Assembly: GCF_000090795.2 (NCBI RefSeq)
Contig: NW_003546311.1
Location: 51,585 to 115,584 of the forward strand
DNA from: Amphimedon queenslandica
Taxonomy: Eukaryota > Porifera > Demospongiae > Haplosclerida > Niphatidae
Length of the DNA: 64,000 nucleotides
Direction of reading: 5' to 3'
Position numbers and translations under genes: made by a program. Positions 37,262 to 49,676 of this stretch are shown here, piece after piece (the stretch's first letter is position 1; the number at the start of each line of letters is the position of its first letter). The notes under the pieces were generated by a model, which was not told the origin of the DNA, did no database searches, and saw only the letters and a program-made list of their open reading frames with translations.

Positions 37262-40200
37262 ATGGCTGCTGCAGGGAGAGCTGGTGGTCGCTCCACTAGT
37301 CTAACAGTCGCTGTTGTTGGTGTGACTAGTTCCTCGTTTCTCGGTGAGACTGATCAAGGGGAAGGAGCTGGAAAGTCATGTCTTTGCAATCGTTTCATTT
37401 GGCCTCACTCCGGTTAGCTATACAAACTTCCTTATCTCTCTCTCTCTTTCCCTTTCTCTCTTTCTCTCATTTACTATTTCTTCTTATCTCTCATTATTTT
37501 TGGATGGTTTCTCTTGATAAGTTGTTGTTCAACTAACAGTCTCTCACACACGCTCTAAATAAAAGCTGATTATGTTCATCTAGACTCTACACATTCACAT
37601 TAACATCTACAAACATGGCATAGTAACTGTATACAATCTTTCTTCCCCTCCATTTCTCCCTCCTTTATTACAGATCAGTATTACGATAATCATCCCTACA
37701 TTGTCAATCACAGTGAGTATGGCAACAGCATCATTAATAGTACCCATTTCCTTTACTGGGGGGAGAAGCTGACCACCCTTGAGGATGCATCAGAAGTTAG
37801 CTTTAAAGTCATAGAGCATACAGGTAAGCCTTCCCTATTGTATTTATGCTGTTATTGCAGTGTTTTATTATTATTATTATCGTAGTGTTGTTTTTGGCAG
37901 TGTATATTTTCAAATGATTTTTGTATTCATAACTCTGCTCTCTCTAATACATTTATTTGTACTTATCTATTTGGCATGATGAGACTACCTGTGTGTGCAT
38001 GGATAAATATAAATACAATCAGGAGCCCCTGATACAATATGTATGCCATGTGTATGTGTACTGAGGAAATCATGAGCTTATTTAATCTTAAAGATTGTGT
38101 GGGAGTGTTACTAGTCACTACTATTGCATGATCTTATCTCGCTCTGTTTTTTCCTTATTTTCACTACGTGTATACTTTTGTATATCCCTTTCTTTCCTTT
38201 TTTAAGAATTCGTCGAAGACATGTCCTTAAAGCCTTTTCCTTCTCAGAAGGCCTACCACAAAAGGATAGCTGTTACTAAACTCCAGTCAAGTAAGTACAG
38301 TCTTCATCATGCATGCATTAATCCTCCCTCCCTCTCTCCCTCCCTCTCTCTTTCTCTCTGTCCCTCCCTCCCTCCCCCTCCCCCTCTCTCTCTCTGTCCC
38401 TCCCTCCCCCCTCTCTCCCTCCCCCTTCCTCCCTCCCTCCCTCCCCTTATCTCTTTTAGGTGGAAAGTTACAATATGTAGCTCCTAACCAGTTAACATTA
38501 CCCGAAGAGTACACCAGTGTCTCAAGGTTTCCTGATAGAAATGTACAAGTTGATGCTTTCATACTTTGCATTGACTCATCTGCTCCCTTTGATCCAAAGG
38601 ACATACGCTATAAAATAGCCGAGAAACTCATCACTAGCATACATGTAATGCCAATGAACGATATTATACAAACATTCTTTATTCCCCTTCCTCTCTAGTC
38701 TACAAAGAAGCCACTTGTAGTTGCTCTTACAAAATGCGATGCCTCCACTCAGGCCGACATCCACTCCATAACAGAGTCTCTCTCGAAGCTAAAGAAGGTT
38801 CCTCAAGTCGTCGAGGTCTCTTCCCACGAAGGCGTAAACGTTGACCTTTGCTTCCACTCTCTTGTTCACCTCATAGACTCTCGTAAGCCAAAGACACGTC
38901 TCCTCTCATTTGAAGAGTCCTACTCCCAAGTGAAGCAAAGGACCAAACAAAGCGAGACTGATTTCAAGGAAATGCTCTTGTCAAAGCTAACCGACTTTAC
39001 TACCCCTCACCGCCAAGCTTACGAGATTGCTAAGGCTGAACCAGAGTATCATCCTGTGGCCCGTTTCAAAGGCGAGTCACGCTGTAAGAGGCTCATTGAT
39101 TTAAGACTAACGGAACTACTGGAGAAACAGATAGACAAGCAGTCAGAGATATTCCTAGAGATGCTTCCACAAGCTTTTAGTGTGTTGCTTCCTTCTGTGT
39201 CTCTCACTGACACGTATGAGATGTGTGTGGAGCTAATCAAGCAGCACTCTGAGTACCTGGAGTATTTTATAGAGGTCAAGGGAGATTGGAGAGAAGACAA
39301 TGAATTCTTGTTCTCCTTTCCAACTAAAATACCCACCAGCATTATAGAGAAAGAAGGTATGTATGTATGTACTAGTAGCTACATGTATGTGAATGTACAT
39401 CTACTAATATCATTTTGTTTGTTTGTATTATTTTGTGTATATTTTTTCTGTGCCAACAAAATGTATACATGTATGCACACACACACTCATAGTTATTATT
39501 GAATTATGTTGTAATTAGGTAAAGAGTGTCTGGAAGGATACATCAGTAGACTCCAGTTGGAGGAGAAGAAGACTCTGGCACAGATAAAGATTAAAGAAGC
39601 ACTTGAATCATGCGAAGACCTTCAGCCAGGTGCAGCATACACTTAGATACTGTTGTATCATAATTTCTTTTCTTCTTTTCCTCTTTAATGCATTAAGGTT
39701 TAAAGGCAATGGTTGCAATGGATAAGCTAGGTCTGAGAGAGTCAGCCGAGCTCCTTTCTGCCGACCTATTACAAAACATATACCACGAGAGAATGACAGT
39801 TGTAGAGCAACAGTGTTCTGTAGATATACATGAGCTCCTACTGGAGAGACTCGACCTCTTTCATGACTATACACCAGGAGCTAAGGAACTGATTGATAAA
39901 CTACAAGTAAGAGAGAGAGAGAGAGAGGGAGAGGGAGAGAGAGAGAGAGAGTGACGGGAAGAGACATCGTGTATTGAATGGTACACAACTACTCACTAAA
40001 CTGATAACGTGTGACTATCAAAACCATTCTGTTTATGATCTCCATTCTGTTTATGATCTTCATTCTGTTTATGATCTCACTCTTTATCTTTCCTTTTCTC
40101 TTTCTCTTGTGAAGGATGAGCCTAGAATGAAGAAGATGGAGAGTGCCCCTGTTAAAAGAGATGGTATCATTATAAAGCACATCAGTAATCTTGAAGTACT

Positions 40201-43200
40201 GCGTCACGGTCCCTACTACACTCCTGACATTGTGTCTAGTTTAGCTAGTGCCTCATCAAGGTTTGCATGTGTCCCTGTCTGTGTTTGTGTATTTTTCATT
40301 TCTCTTTGTTTCTGTTATTGTGCATGAATAGCATTGTGTCGTTTATGTGTTTATCAATGTCTATTTATGGTGCTTTTGTTCCATTCTCTGTTGATTATTG
40401 TTTTTGAGTATCATCCATTTGAGAATGTTTTCATTGTCTTATCCCTACCCACCACACACTTTCTTTCACTCTCTCTCTCACACCCACTCTCTCTCTCTCT
40501 CTCTCAGTATTGATTCTTATAAGTCTAATCGTGACAATAACTGGTGGTTAGATGAAAGAGAAGATGGCGAACCATTCGGCTTGGCAATCATTGCAATGGC
40601 ATCAGATGAAGCAATCACTCTAAGAAGTGACATAATGGTACATAATATATACATACATTGACAGTCGTACAATATGTATATTCACTTCATTAATAATATT
40701 ATGCCTAGTACATGTACATGTATGTGTATGCAATGTACATAATTATACACACACATATATACATGTACACACAATCACATTTGCACTATGTGTATGTGTG
40801 CATTTGGTGACCTCACAGTATCTAGCTGTAAAAGTATGCATAGTGGCATTGTCATCATGTCATTCCACATATCTTAAATACTTACGGGTCAACCTTCAAT
40901 TCCTAGTATACAGCAATTATTGGGTTCGGCACATTTTTTATCTTACTAGAATTCTTGCGGTGGCTCTGATTTGTATGAAGCAGAACGCAAGTCGTACAAA
41001 CTGGATATGATGTGCTTTAGTGGGGCACTCAACTCATTTTCAACCGGCGAATTCATTCCTCAAGGTACGTACATTATAAGTACAAAGTTGAGTAGCATAT
41101 AATGGATCTCTTTCTTTCCTCTTCCTTTTTATAATTGCTTTCCCTCTCTCTCTCTCTCTTATGTCTTCATTGTCCTTTAGGTGCTGTTTTTGTTGTAACG
41201 TCCATTGAGAGTTTGGACTGGCTCAAGACATTGTGTTCTACCCATTTAGTTTCCTCCTCGTCCTCTCTAGCCAAATATCGTAGTCTACCCTGTGTAATAC
41301 TAGTAGTTGATGTTGAGTCCTTTGATGGAAATAGTAGCAGGTACACGATATACAGTATTAGCACTTTACTCCATGTACATGTACATGTACAGTGTATGTA
41401 TAACTATGTACTACATGTATGGATGTACATATACTTGTACATGTATGTGTATATCTTGTAGTATTTAATGGTGGTTTCTGGTCTAAGCTGCTAATTGTAT
41501 TTTCCCATTTATGGGCTTTTAATTGGAAGTGATGATGATAAGTTTAGTGGTTGATATTTGTAGGCTTGCAGTTAATCCCTAGACTAGACCACTTCACAAT
41601 CATCCTCTCTCTCCCTTTCTCTCCCTCTCTCTCTTTCCCCTCTCTCTCCTCCCCTCTTCCTCTGCAGTGACCTCTACAATCAAGCTAAGAGTCTAGCCAA
41701 CTCACTTCAGTGTGTTATAGTTGTTACAAGACCCTCTTCACTCCCAGGGAGACTGATAACTCAAGAGCCGACAGACCATCTCCTTTCCTCTCTCTTTGAC
41801 TCTGTCTCGCTCACCACTCGATTCATCAAGGAAGGGCCTAAGCTTGAGGAAGATGGACTCAAGTCAGTTGTAGTGCACGAATCATTATTGATTCATTATT
41901 GATTCACTATTGATTCATTATTGATTCATTATTGATTCGTTATTGATTCATTATTGATTCGTTATTGCAGTTTGTGTGTAGTGTATGTAGTCTGCTACTT
42001 ATTGTGAAACTGGTTCATGTTATGAGTGTCTGAGTGCACCTTTTATATGTTTGGCTTCAGCATTGCTTGTTGCTAAACATTGCAGTTTATTTTGAACTTT
42101 CCTTCCTTTTCCTCTCCCTCTTTTTCCCCCTCTCCCCCCTCACCTTCTCTCTCTCTCTCACACACACACTCTCTCTCTTACTCTCTCTCTCTCTCTCTCT
42201 TACTCTCTCTATCTCTCTCTTACTCTCTCTCTCTCTCTCTCCAGTTTTTGTCTGTTCTCCCTCCCAGGTGATCCTATTGATATCCCTGGTCTCACTGATA
42301 GTCTCTATACTCAGCAGCAGCTCTCACATTATGATAGCTCAAAGAAGTTGCTGTACATGAAGATTGCACTAGAGAAGCAACACAGGATAGCCACCATGTC
42401 ACTAAGCTCCACCATCAGTAAGGATTTTAAAATGGAGTGTATATACATGTACATGTACACGTACTGTAGCTTTTATAATTTTTACTTAATGCTACTCCAT
42501 TTTTCTTTGTAGATTCAAAAGACTTTCGTTCCCATCCTCTTCTTGGTTTTATTATTCTTTATTCAGCTCAGAGGAAAGCCTCATTAGCTGCAGTGAAGTA
42601 AGACTCTTTAGAATATATTAAATCCTGCTCATTTTATTTTATTTTTTTATTTAGGTGGCTTCTCCCTAGGCTATCTGATATTCCTATTTTACTCATTGCC
42701 ATGACAACAGACGAGCAAGCCCCATTAGTCGAGGAAGGTGAAAAGTTGTCAAAAGACTCGAAGAAAATGAAATTTGTTGTCTGTCAGAATATACTGGAGA
42801 GTGAGTTTCAAATTTAGTTTAGTTACTAATGCGATAGACGATCTCTCTCGTTAGTCTTTTACTTATAATTATTTAGTCTGACAAAAAAAAGTTTTATTTT
42901 CTTAATTTTTGACACCAGTGCATGTACATGTACTTAGGAGTTTGAACTGGTTTAATTTTTAAAATTGCTTTCAAAATTCAGCCAAGGACCCTGTACTTAT
43001 AGTACAAGGTATTTGTCAAAAATTAAAACAAGAGAAGTCTCATTTTTTATATCAAATTATTGTTTACACCTACATGTACATGTAGCTTGCCCTTATCCAG
43101 TACATGTATAACTGCTTTCTCTCTCTCTTTTTCTCAGTTGGTTATATCTCAGAGTTTGTCTCAAACTGTTTCTTCAGTCGATTTACAACATGGAAGAGCC

Positions 43201-43259
43201 AATCACTTCCTGATGAGGTGGTTCAAAGGTACAGCAAACAATAAAAAAAATTATTACAC

Positions 43260-43290
<31 letters not shown>

Positions 43291-43417
43291 TGTTTTTTAT
43301 TTTTAGGTTGTGCAAGCGTAAAGGCCGCCAGCTACCACAGGCTCAGCCAATCAACAGGTCATCCCACAGCTCCTCAACACTACCACACAACTTATCCAGA
43401 CACTCCATTGGTAAGGG

Positions 43418-43455
<38 letters not shown>

Positions 43456-46400
43456 GAGAGAGAGAGAGAGAGAGAGTAATTGAGTGGTGACACAGTAATT
43501 GAATAAAAATGGAGGATGTTTACTACATGCTATAGGATTGCAATACGATGAGTCATTGTTGGTTGGGCTGCTTCTTTGGGAGTTTACTCTAATCTTACTA
43601 TAATTTCGAGGAATGTTTGTCGACCACATGGAGAACAATGCTTTGAATTATTGTGGCCCGCCTTGTCCTATGTGGTCTTGTATTATCATTAACTCTCTCT
43701 CTCTCTCTCTTTTGTTTATGACACACAATTAGCCTTAGCTACAAACATTCACATGATAATAGTACACACACGGCTCAACTGGCAAGTACACAGAGACATT
43801 CCTTAGCAGTAATAATAAATAATAATGACTATACACCCAAAGTATAATAATGACTATACACCCAAAGTACCGGTATAATAATGACTATACACCCAAAGTA
43901 TGATGGGCATGGATCAAAGACACAATACATTGGTGGATGTGTACATTAAGATTGTTTGTTATTTGTTAAAGTGGAAATATTCAACACAGCTTGCCTCACC
44001 TACTATTAAACTGAGTGCTCCCAATAGTCTAGTACCATTAGCTTACCCGTCACTCCTGTCTCTCTATAAGTGATCCTCTGTGTGTAGTCTATAGGCTCAG
44101 TTGTAGAGTGAGTCTTATCTGAGAGAGAGAGAGAGCCAGTAGTTATGCTGGCTGGTAAGCATCACAGGAGAGGACTCAAAGGCTCTTCTAATGTAGTCCT
44201 CTTGAGACAGCACTCTGATGGCCCAACTCTTGCTCCAAAATGGAAGAGATTTGCTATGATTCTTGATTGTAGTATGTGTGAGTTTTTGTAGCATTTTGGA
44301 ATGAGTAATTGTTGCAAGCATGCAAGGAGTGATTTCATGTGTGTGTGTGTGTGTTGACAATATTATTGTGTACTATAGATCTTTTTTGTTATAAGATTAA
44401 AGCTTGCAGTATGACTGTACTCTACATATATCATTCATTTTAATGTCTATGGATATTTTAGTTTGTTTTCTTGCTTCTATTATTATTATTCTTCAATCTG
44501 TTTGTTACTAAAACTTTGTTATCATAAAAGACCAAGAGAGAAACAGGGCCTAGTACTGCAACACTAAATTACAATAATAATAATTATTAGTATTTATACT
44601 ATTATTATTATCATTATTTCTAGCTGTCACTGGAGATGAGATAAGAACATTTGATCGTCAGTCCTTTAAATCCCCAGCAAGAGCTCCTTTAAATAATGTA
44701 AGCCACACCCATTTCAACAATTATTATGAATGAATAAATAAACGAAATTCAATTTTAGCATTTATCTCGGAATTTTTCCATGGAAGAAGAAGAAGACCCA
44801 ATGTATACCTCACCTGCCGACATTAAGATGCCCTTCAGCCCTTCTCATGCAGCAGGACTGCCCTCTTCTACCTCCAGATCTCATCATCTTTCGACAGTTT
44901 TCACCACTCCAGAGAGAAAGATCTCTAATCCAGAGGCTCCGTTATCACGTACTGCTCCTATGGCCCAGTTCAATAGCTTACCTAGGAACCCACACCATCA
45001 GTTACCAGATTATGTCGTTGTCCCTGACAGTGAGGCTCTCAATAAGTTGGACACTCTCAAGAGACAGTTTAAAGGTACGAGTGGAAGAGAGTCACCGCTT
45101 GGAGGGAAAGGGTTAAAGGAAGGGAGCAGTGACTCGCTCGTCGATGAGTGTCTCTACGCTGATCCTCGTGAGACTAGCCCCGCCCATAGCCCCGCCCCCT
45201 CACCAGCTAAGAAACACTCTCAATCGTCTCTTGCTTCTTCCTTCACTCAAGCTCCCCCTCCTCCGATACCCCCCAGGGAGAAACTCTACGATCACTTGAC
45301 CCCACGAAGCAAGAGAAGGCTTCAAGAGAAAGGTATCGATATATCCGAAGCTCATTTATTAGCAGGGCCTGAGTCTCTTTATTCGTTTGCTGAGGGTCCA
45401 CCAATCGAAGGAAGAACATCTCCTGTTCTTGACGTGGGCACTCCTCAACTGGGTATGTACGACATGGTAGGAGAGAGTGGGGCTTCTTTGTACTCACTCG
45501 CAGGTGAAGCTGAAGTTAGTGACATTAATTCCTATCCTCGTGGCGGAGCCAGCCTAACCCCTCCTACTCAAGCTGTCTACTCTTATACCACAGTGAGTGG
45601 GCGGGAGGAGACTCCAGAGGTTTTATACGCTGAGCCTACCATACCTCGTAACTGGAGTCCCAGCCCGTCTCCGGAAAGACTCCCCCCTCCTGCTCGCCCC
45701 CCAAAACCACTCAAATCGGCCAAAGTTTTAAATACTAAAATGGGTTCAAAGCCAAGCAGAGCTGGCACCGTGAAGGAGAGGTCTCCTCCGATGCAGCAGC
45801 CGTCACCTGCTGGACCTCGTAGAGGAACCTCCCCTAATCTAATACGTCATGTGGTACCTGATGAGGAGAATCCCTCTCTCATTTATGCTATTCCCACCAA
45901 ACAAACAAAAACATCACCCAAGATCTCACGCAGTTTTCACGAGGCCACACCTCCAAGTGGAGATGACTCCAATATTTACGCCATCCCTCATAAACTCACA
46001 AAAACCTCGCCTAAAGTTTCTCACACTTTTCACGAGGCCACGCCTCCCAGCGGAGATTACGAAGAGGAGGATGAAGATGACGATGATGCTCCTCCTCCTT
46101 TACCAGAGAGGAACTACAACTGGTCCGACATTGAAGTAAGTTTTAAAACCATGAAGGTTATAATAATCTTTCTCTTTGTGTTAGGATGATGATGAAGACA
46201 TACTTGGTTCAGATGACGAGCTCAGTAGTCAATCATCTGATGCTATGATCTCCACAGGCTCCACCCCCTCGCCTGTTGGAATGTATGCAACTGTTTCTGA
46301 AATGAAGGGAGCTAAAGCTGCCTCTGCTACCGTAAGACGCATGCTATCCTCTTATTATAGAATAATTCTCTGTTCCTTTGTTATATTTTAAAAAATAAAT

Positions 46401-47910
46401 ACAGCTAAGTCCCCCTCCAACTGTGTATCGTTGCTCTAAAGAGATCGAAGAGATGGAGGCTATATACATGAACTTTAATCAGTTGAGACAGCTCTCTAAT
46501 AAATATCCACAGGAATCCATTTATGACTCACTAGAGAAGGTACTGCTCTACTTTATGCTGACGTTATTTTTTTTCATTTATTGCTTTTATTCATTTATTC
46601 ATTCATTTTATTTATTTTTTTTGATTTTGTTATTTTCTTTAGGTGACTGCATCAATCTCATCCAACCCATCAATTGTAACACACCTACCCACAACTACAA
46701 TGAATGTAAGTAAAGCGTGTAAATAGTAATAGTAACACTGGAGTATTTGCAGTTTTTGTAACACTAATAATAATACTAATTGACCAGATGTCTGATATTA
46801 TATTACAATTTTATAATGCTCAATCTTTTCCTCTCTCTTTCTGCTTATCCAGACAACTCCCAAGATGCCCACTTTATCAAAGAATGCCCTGAAACTTATG
46901 AAAAGTGTAAGTGTCAATGAAGATATAATCATTGTTCTGAATAATTTGATAATTGTCATTATTTGTGTAGATGGAGAAAAAGTCACAAAGAGAAGCAGAG
47001 AGACGAAGAAGAAAAGAAGCAAAACGTCGCAAGAAAGAAGAAGAGGAAGCAAGGAAGAACCAGAAAGCGCTGAAGAAAGTTAGCTACGTTTTGTATTAAA
47101 TAATATTTTTGATTCGTATAAAATTTAGGGAAAGAAAGTGAAGGGCAAGGCACAGAGAAAGCGTTATTTTGAATCTCCACTGTCAAGCATTGTAGAAGAA
47201 GACGGAGTACCAAAACTAGTTAAAGAATGCGCTGCATTCATTGAGAAAGAAGGACTCACAGCTGAAGGTATATACAGGGTGTCTGGAAAGAAAGAAGACA
47301 TTATGGTATTTCAGGAAAAATATGATCAAGGTATAAAAATATAATGTGTAGTTTGAAGACTTTGCATATTCACTGAGATTATGTTTCTAAATTTTACATC
47401 TCGTGTTGCATGTGCTTGTAGATCCAAGTATTCCTATTGAGAATGCCAATTTATGCGTTAACACAATCTCTGGCATCATGAAGAACTTCTTCAAGTTGCT
47501 GCCCGACCCTCTCATCCCCGAGTCTGTTCTACCTGACCTGCTGGACATACCAGGTATTGAATCACTGCTCTCTTCTGTTTTGATGTCCCTCTCTCTCTCT
47601 CTCTCTTTATTAACGTATCTCTCTTTTAGGTCGGGACCCACAAGTCCAGAAGCAGCGTATGCAGGAAGTTCTCTCTAAGCTACCGAAGGACAACATAGCC
47701 ACTCTAACGGCTCTTGTTAAACACTTGCATGTCGTCCAGTTGCATCATGACGTGAACAAAATGACTGCCAGTAATCTATCGATAGTTTTCTGGCCTACGC
47801 TCATGAGGCCTCCACTAATGGACTTGGCTAATCCAGAAAAACAGCTTGGGTTTCAGCTATCAATGTCTAAATTGATCGAAAACCCCGATTTCGTCCCAGA
47901 AATAAATTGA
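37262..47910 (+). CDS. ARHGAP35: p190 RhoGAP (ARHGAP35/ARHGAP5 orthologue)
   Basis: A GTPase-activating protein that turns off Rho and couples adhesion and tyrosine-kinase signals to actin. Many exons encode, in order: an N-terminal GTPase domain (P-loop GEGAGKSCLCNRF, TKCD box); an FF-repeat region (about 38.9-39.9 kb); two pseudoGTPase segments (GAVFVVTSIESL and GFIILYSAQRKASLA, aligning with human CLCLYNSKESL and GYIVFYSAKRKASLA); a long disordered, Pro/Ser/Tyr-rich exon from about 44.6 to 46.1 kb with YADP, YAEP and two YAIP motifs; a basic Lys/Arg linker; and the RhoGAP domain (47.1-47.9 kb) with arginine finger in GIYRVSG (codon 47276-47278) and NLSIVFWPTLMRPP. The protein ends right after RhoGAP, lacking the Pro-rich vertebrate tail. 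The start is preceded by a splice acceptor. Introns hold many minisatellites. Exon edges in the 39.9-40.1 kb area are less certain. Confidence 0.94.
38325..38458. repeat. CT/CCCT-rich microsatellite in a p190 intron
   Basis: A pyrimidine-only tract of CCCT and CT repeats, directly upstream of the acceptor of the exon that encodes GGKLQYVAPNQL. It serves as an extended polypyrimidine tract and creates spurious Pro/Ser-rich reading frames. Confidence 0.9.
39905..40082. repeat. GA microsatellite and 18-bp triplication in a p190 intron
   Basis: A GA-rich run (about 39908-39952) is followed by three tandem copies of an 18-bp unit, CATTCTGTTTATGATCTY (about 40022-40078). Both lie between the exon ending in LIDKLQ and the exon starting DEPRMKK. 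Confidence 0.85.
41880..41972. repeat. 11-bp minisatellite (ATTCATTATTG)n
   Basis: About eight tandem copies of an 11-bp unit read GATTCATTATT with single-base variants (CACT, CGTT). It lies just after an exon of p190 RhoGAP. Confidence 0.9.
42885..43065. repeat. Palindrome repeat, one degraded unit
   Basis: A copy in a p190 intron with GACCCTGTACTTATAGTACAAGG at its centre (about 42988) and GTTTGAACTGGTTTAATTTT upstream, in inverted orientation. It is more diverged than the dynein copies. Confidence 0.7.
43408..43480. repeat. (GA)n microsatellite in a p190 intron
   Basis: A purine-only GA run with few interruptions directly follows the exon donor after the Ser-rich segment SSSTLPHNLSRHSI. 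Confidence 0.9.
43826..43905. repeat. Three-copy minisatellite in a p190 intron
   Basis: Three near-identical copies of TAATGACTATACACCCAAAG lie in tandem with spacers (ATA or ATACCGGTATAA-type variation), giving a unit of about 26 to 33 bp. Confidence 0.85.
45881..46066 (+). repeat. Internal 31-codon duplication within p190 RhoGAP
   Basis: Two in-frame tandem repeats of 93 bp each start with the codons for IYAIP. Of the first 28 residues 23 are identical (IYAIP, TKTSPK, FHEATPPSGD blocks), yet about half of those identical codons differ at silent positions. Confidence 0.9.
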
Positions 47911-48381
47911 TGTTTATCTGCTTAAATGTCCCTCCTCTTCCTCTATGATTCTATGATTGATATTATATAGTGTTATTATCATTGTTATTATTCTTGTTGT
48001 TATTATTATGCGATGCACATTAATAGCTGTAGAATGTTGACAAATATTTTTAAATTTCACAAGCTATTGTTATTATTAATTTTGATTTTTAAATCACAAA
48101 TTTAATTGGTATAATAAATAATAAATAATAAGATAACATTAATCAAGAGTACTCTTGCATTAATTGATGGAGCACGGCTCAGTGCATGCATGGAGTGCAC
48201 ACGGCACAGTGCACACAGTACAGAGGTGAGGCATAAGATTTCCGGTTGAATTAAAATTGTTTATCTCCTATTCTCCTTTTTAACCACAGAGACCAGAGCT
48301 AAAACCTCAATTTTCAGATTTCTGCTTTTATCTTTACAACGCCAAGGAGAGTACATAAAAGAACGTAAAAGGATTAGCAAA
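47911..48381. other. Intergenic region, p190 RhoGAP to CSRP-like gene
   Basis: This contains the p190 3' UTR, an AT-rich stretch with AATAAATAATAA runs (about 48112-48130), and a short GCAC-rich segment (about 48170-48225) with repeated CACGGC and GTGCA words. The end is the CSRP-like 5' region. No ORF of note. Confidence 0.5.
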
Positions 48382-49351
48382 ATGAGCAAGTTTGGAGGAG
48401 CTCCCAAGTGTCCAATATGTAACAAGAGCGTCTACATGTCCGAGGAGGTGGTAGCTGAGGGATATAAATGGCACAAAAATTGCTTCAAATGCTCCAGTTG
48501 TAACAAAATGTTGGACTCGTAAGTTTCTAATCATTTTTTAAGTCAAAAAGTCCTATAATTGATTATGCTGAGGTCTCTCTCCTCTCATAATTAATTACAA
48601 TGATATTCTATCATTGCCACATAACTCCCCTTTCCTCTCTGCAGTAGCAACATGGCAGCTCACAGGAACGAAGGAAAAGAGGTTCCATCTCTCTTTTGCT
48701 CTCATTGTCACCGCAAGACTCATGATATTCACAAAATAGCTGCACCGACAACTGCAGGTATGATGCGATCCTTGCACATTTGTAGCAAGCCCTTATTTGG
48801 CAAATGATTCACTGCTCTGGAATTTCCTTACATTTTTGTTTACATGAAAGCTGGTATCTTGACCTTATTTGGGCATTGCTCTACTTGTAATGTGTTTGCT
48901 TTGAAAACATGATTAGACATCAAATAATATAATAATTATGCATTATTATGGCCTTTTATTCATTATAGCTTCTGTCGGTGGGCCTAATGCTTGTGGTAGA
49001 TGCAACAAAACAGTGTATGCTGCAGAGAAAGTTGTTGCTGCTGGAAAGGTAGGATTCTACAGTGATTGGATATTATATTAATATTATTCTTTCTCATAGC
49101 CCTGGCACAAGAGTTGCTTCAACTGTGCAGAATGTAATAAGAAATTGGAATCTACGACAGTGACTGATAATGAAGGAGAAATCTATTGTAAAGGTAACAA
49201 GGGGTTCATAGTTATGCTTTTTGCTTCGTTCAAATTGCCAAATGTATAACATAATTATATTATGTTACCTTTAGGTTGTTATGGGGCAAAATTTGGACCA
49301 AAAGGATTTGGATATGGAGGAGGTGCAGGTGCTCTCACTCGCACTCAATAG
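48382..49351 (+). CDS. CSRP: Two-LIM-domain protein, CSRP/muscle LIM type
   Basis: A small adaptor that in other animals binds alpha-actinin and zyxin on actin filaments and also acts in the nucleus. Five exons: 48382-48518, 48645-48757, 48969-49048, 49100-49193 and 49275-49351. LIM1 starts CPIC and has the usual 17-residue spacing to [10 protein letters not shown], but 23 residues instead of 17 before the last zinc pair (CSHC), and it lacks the Gly-rich tail. LIM2 is canonical ([14 protein letters not shown], 17 residues, CKGC) and is followed by [14 protein letters not shown], the CSRP hallmark, close to the end of human CSRPs. An AATAAA lies at 49483. All eight zinc ligands of both domains appear present. 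CSRP is the best family match; a CRIP-like ancestor is possible. Confidence 0.9.
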
Positions 49352-49676
49352 ATGAAGCACTTTTTAAACTGTTTACCTTTTTGTTCGACTTTTGTCATTA
49401 TTATTGCTAGAGATTTTGTCATTCTTCCATTTTAAAAATATTACATTCTACATAGTATAAGTAAAGAACCGTCAATTATGATAATAAAATTGGAGATTTA
49501 TAACAGCCCAAGTAGTCTATAAAAAATATTGCTTGTATCTTGTAAAAAAAACTTGTTTGTACTTGTAGATGTTAAGTTGTTAACAGAGGTGTTAACAGCT
49601 AACAAGACTTGTTATTTATTGGGATGGGTCATGGGCGTTCCGCTGGTCGAAATTAACATTAATAAAACCGTACAAA
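49352..49676. other. Intergenic region, CSRP-like to SH3 gene
   Basis: This holds the CSRP-like 3' UTR with AATAAA at 49483-49488, then about 190 bp that must contain the promoter of the SH3 gene. A GTTAACAGAGGTGTTAACAG inverted/direct repeat sits near 49579. Nothing else is seen. Confidence 0.5.

Noticed and set aside
38287-38698. Reading frames of 100-130 residues rich in Pro/Ser/Leu or Arg/Glu/Gly
   Set aside because: They are translations of a CT/GA microsatellite fused to a real p190 exon or its antisense.
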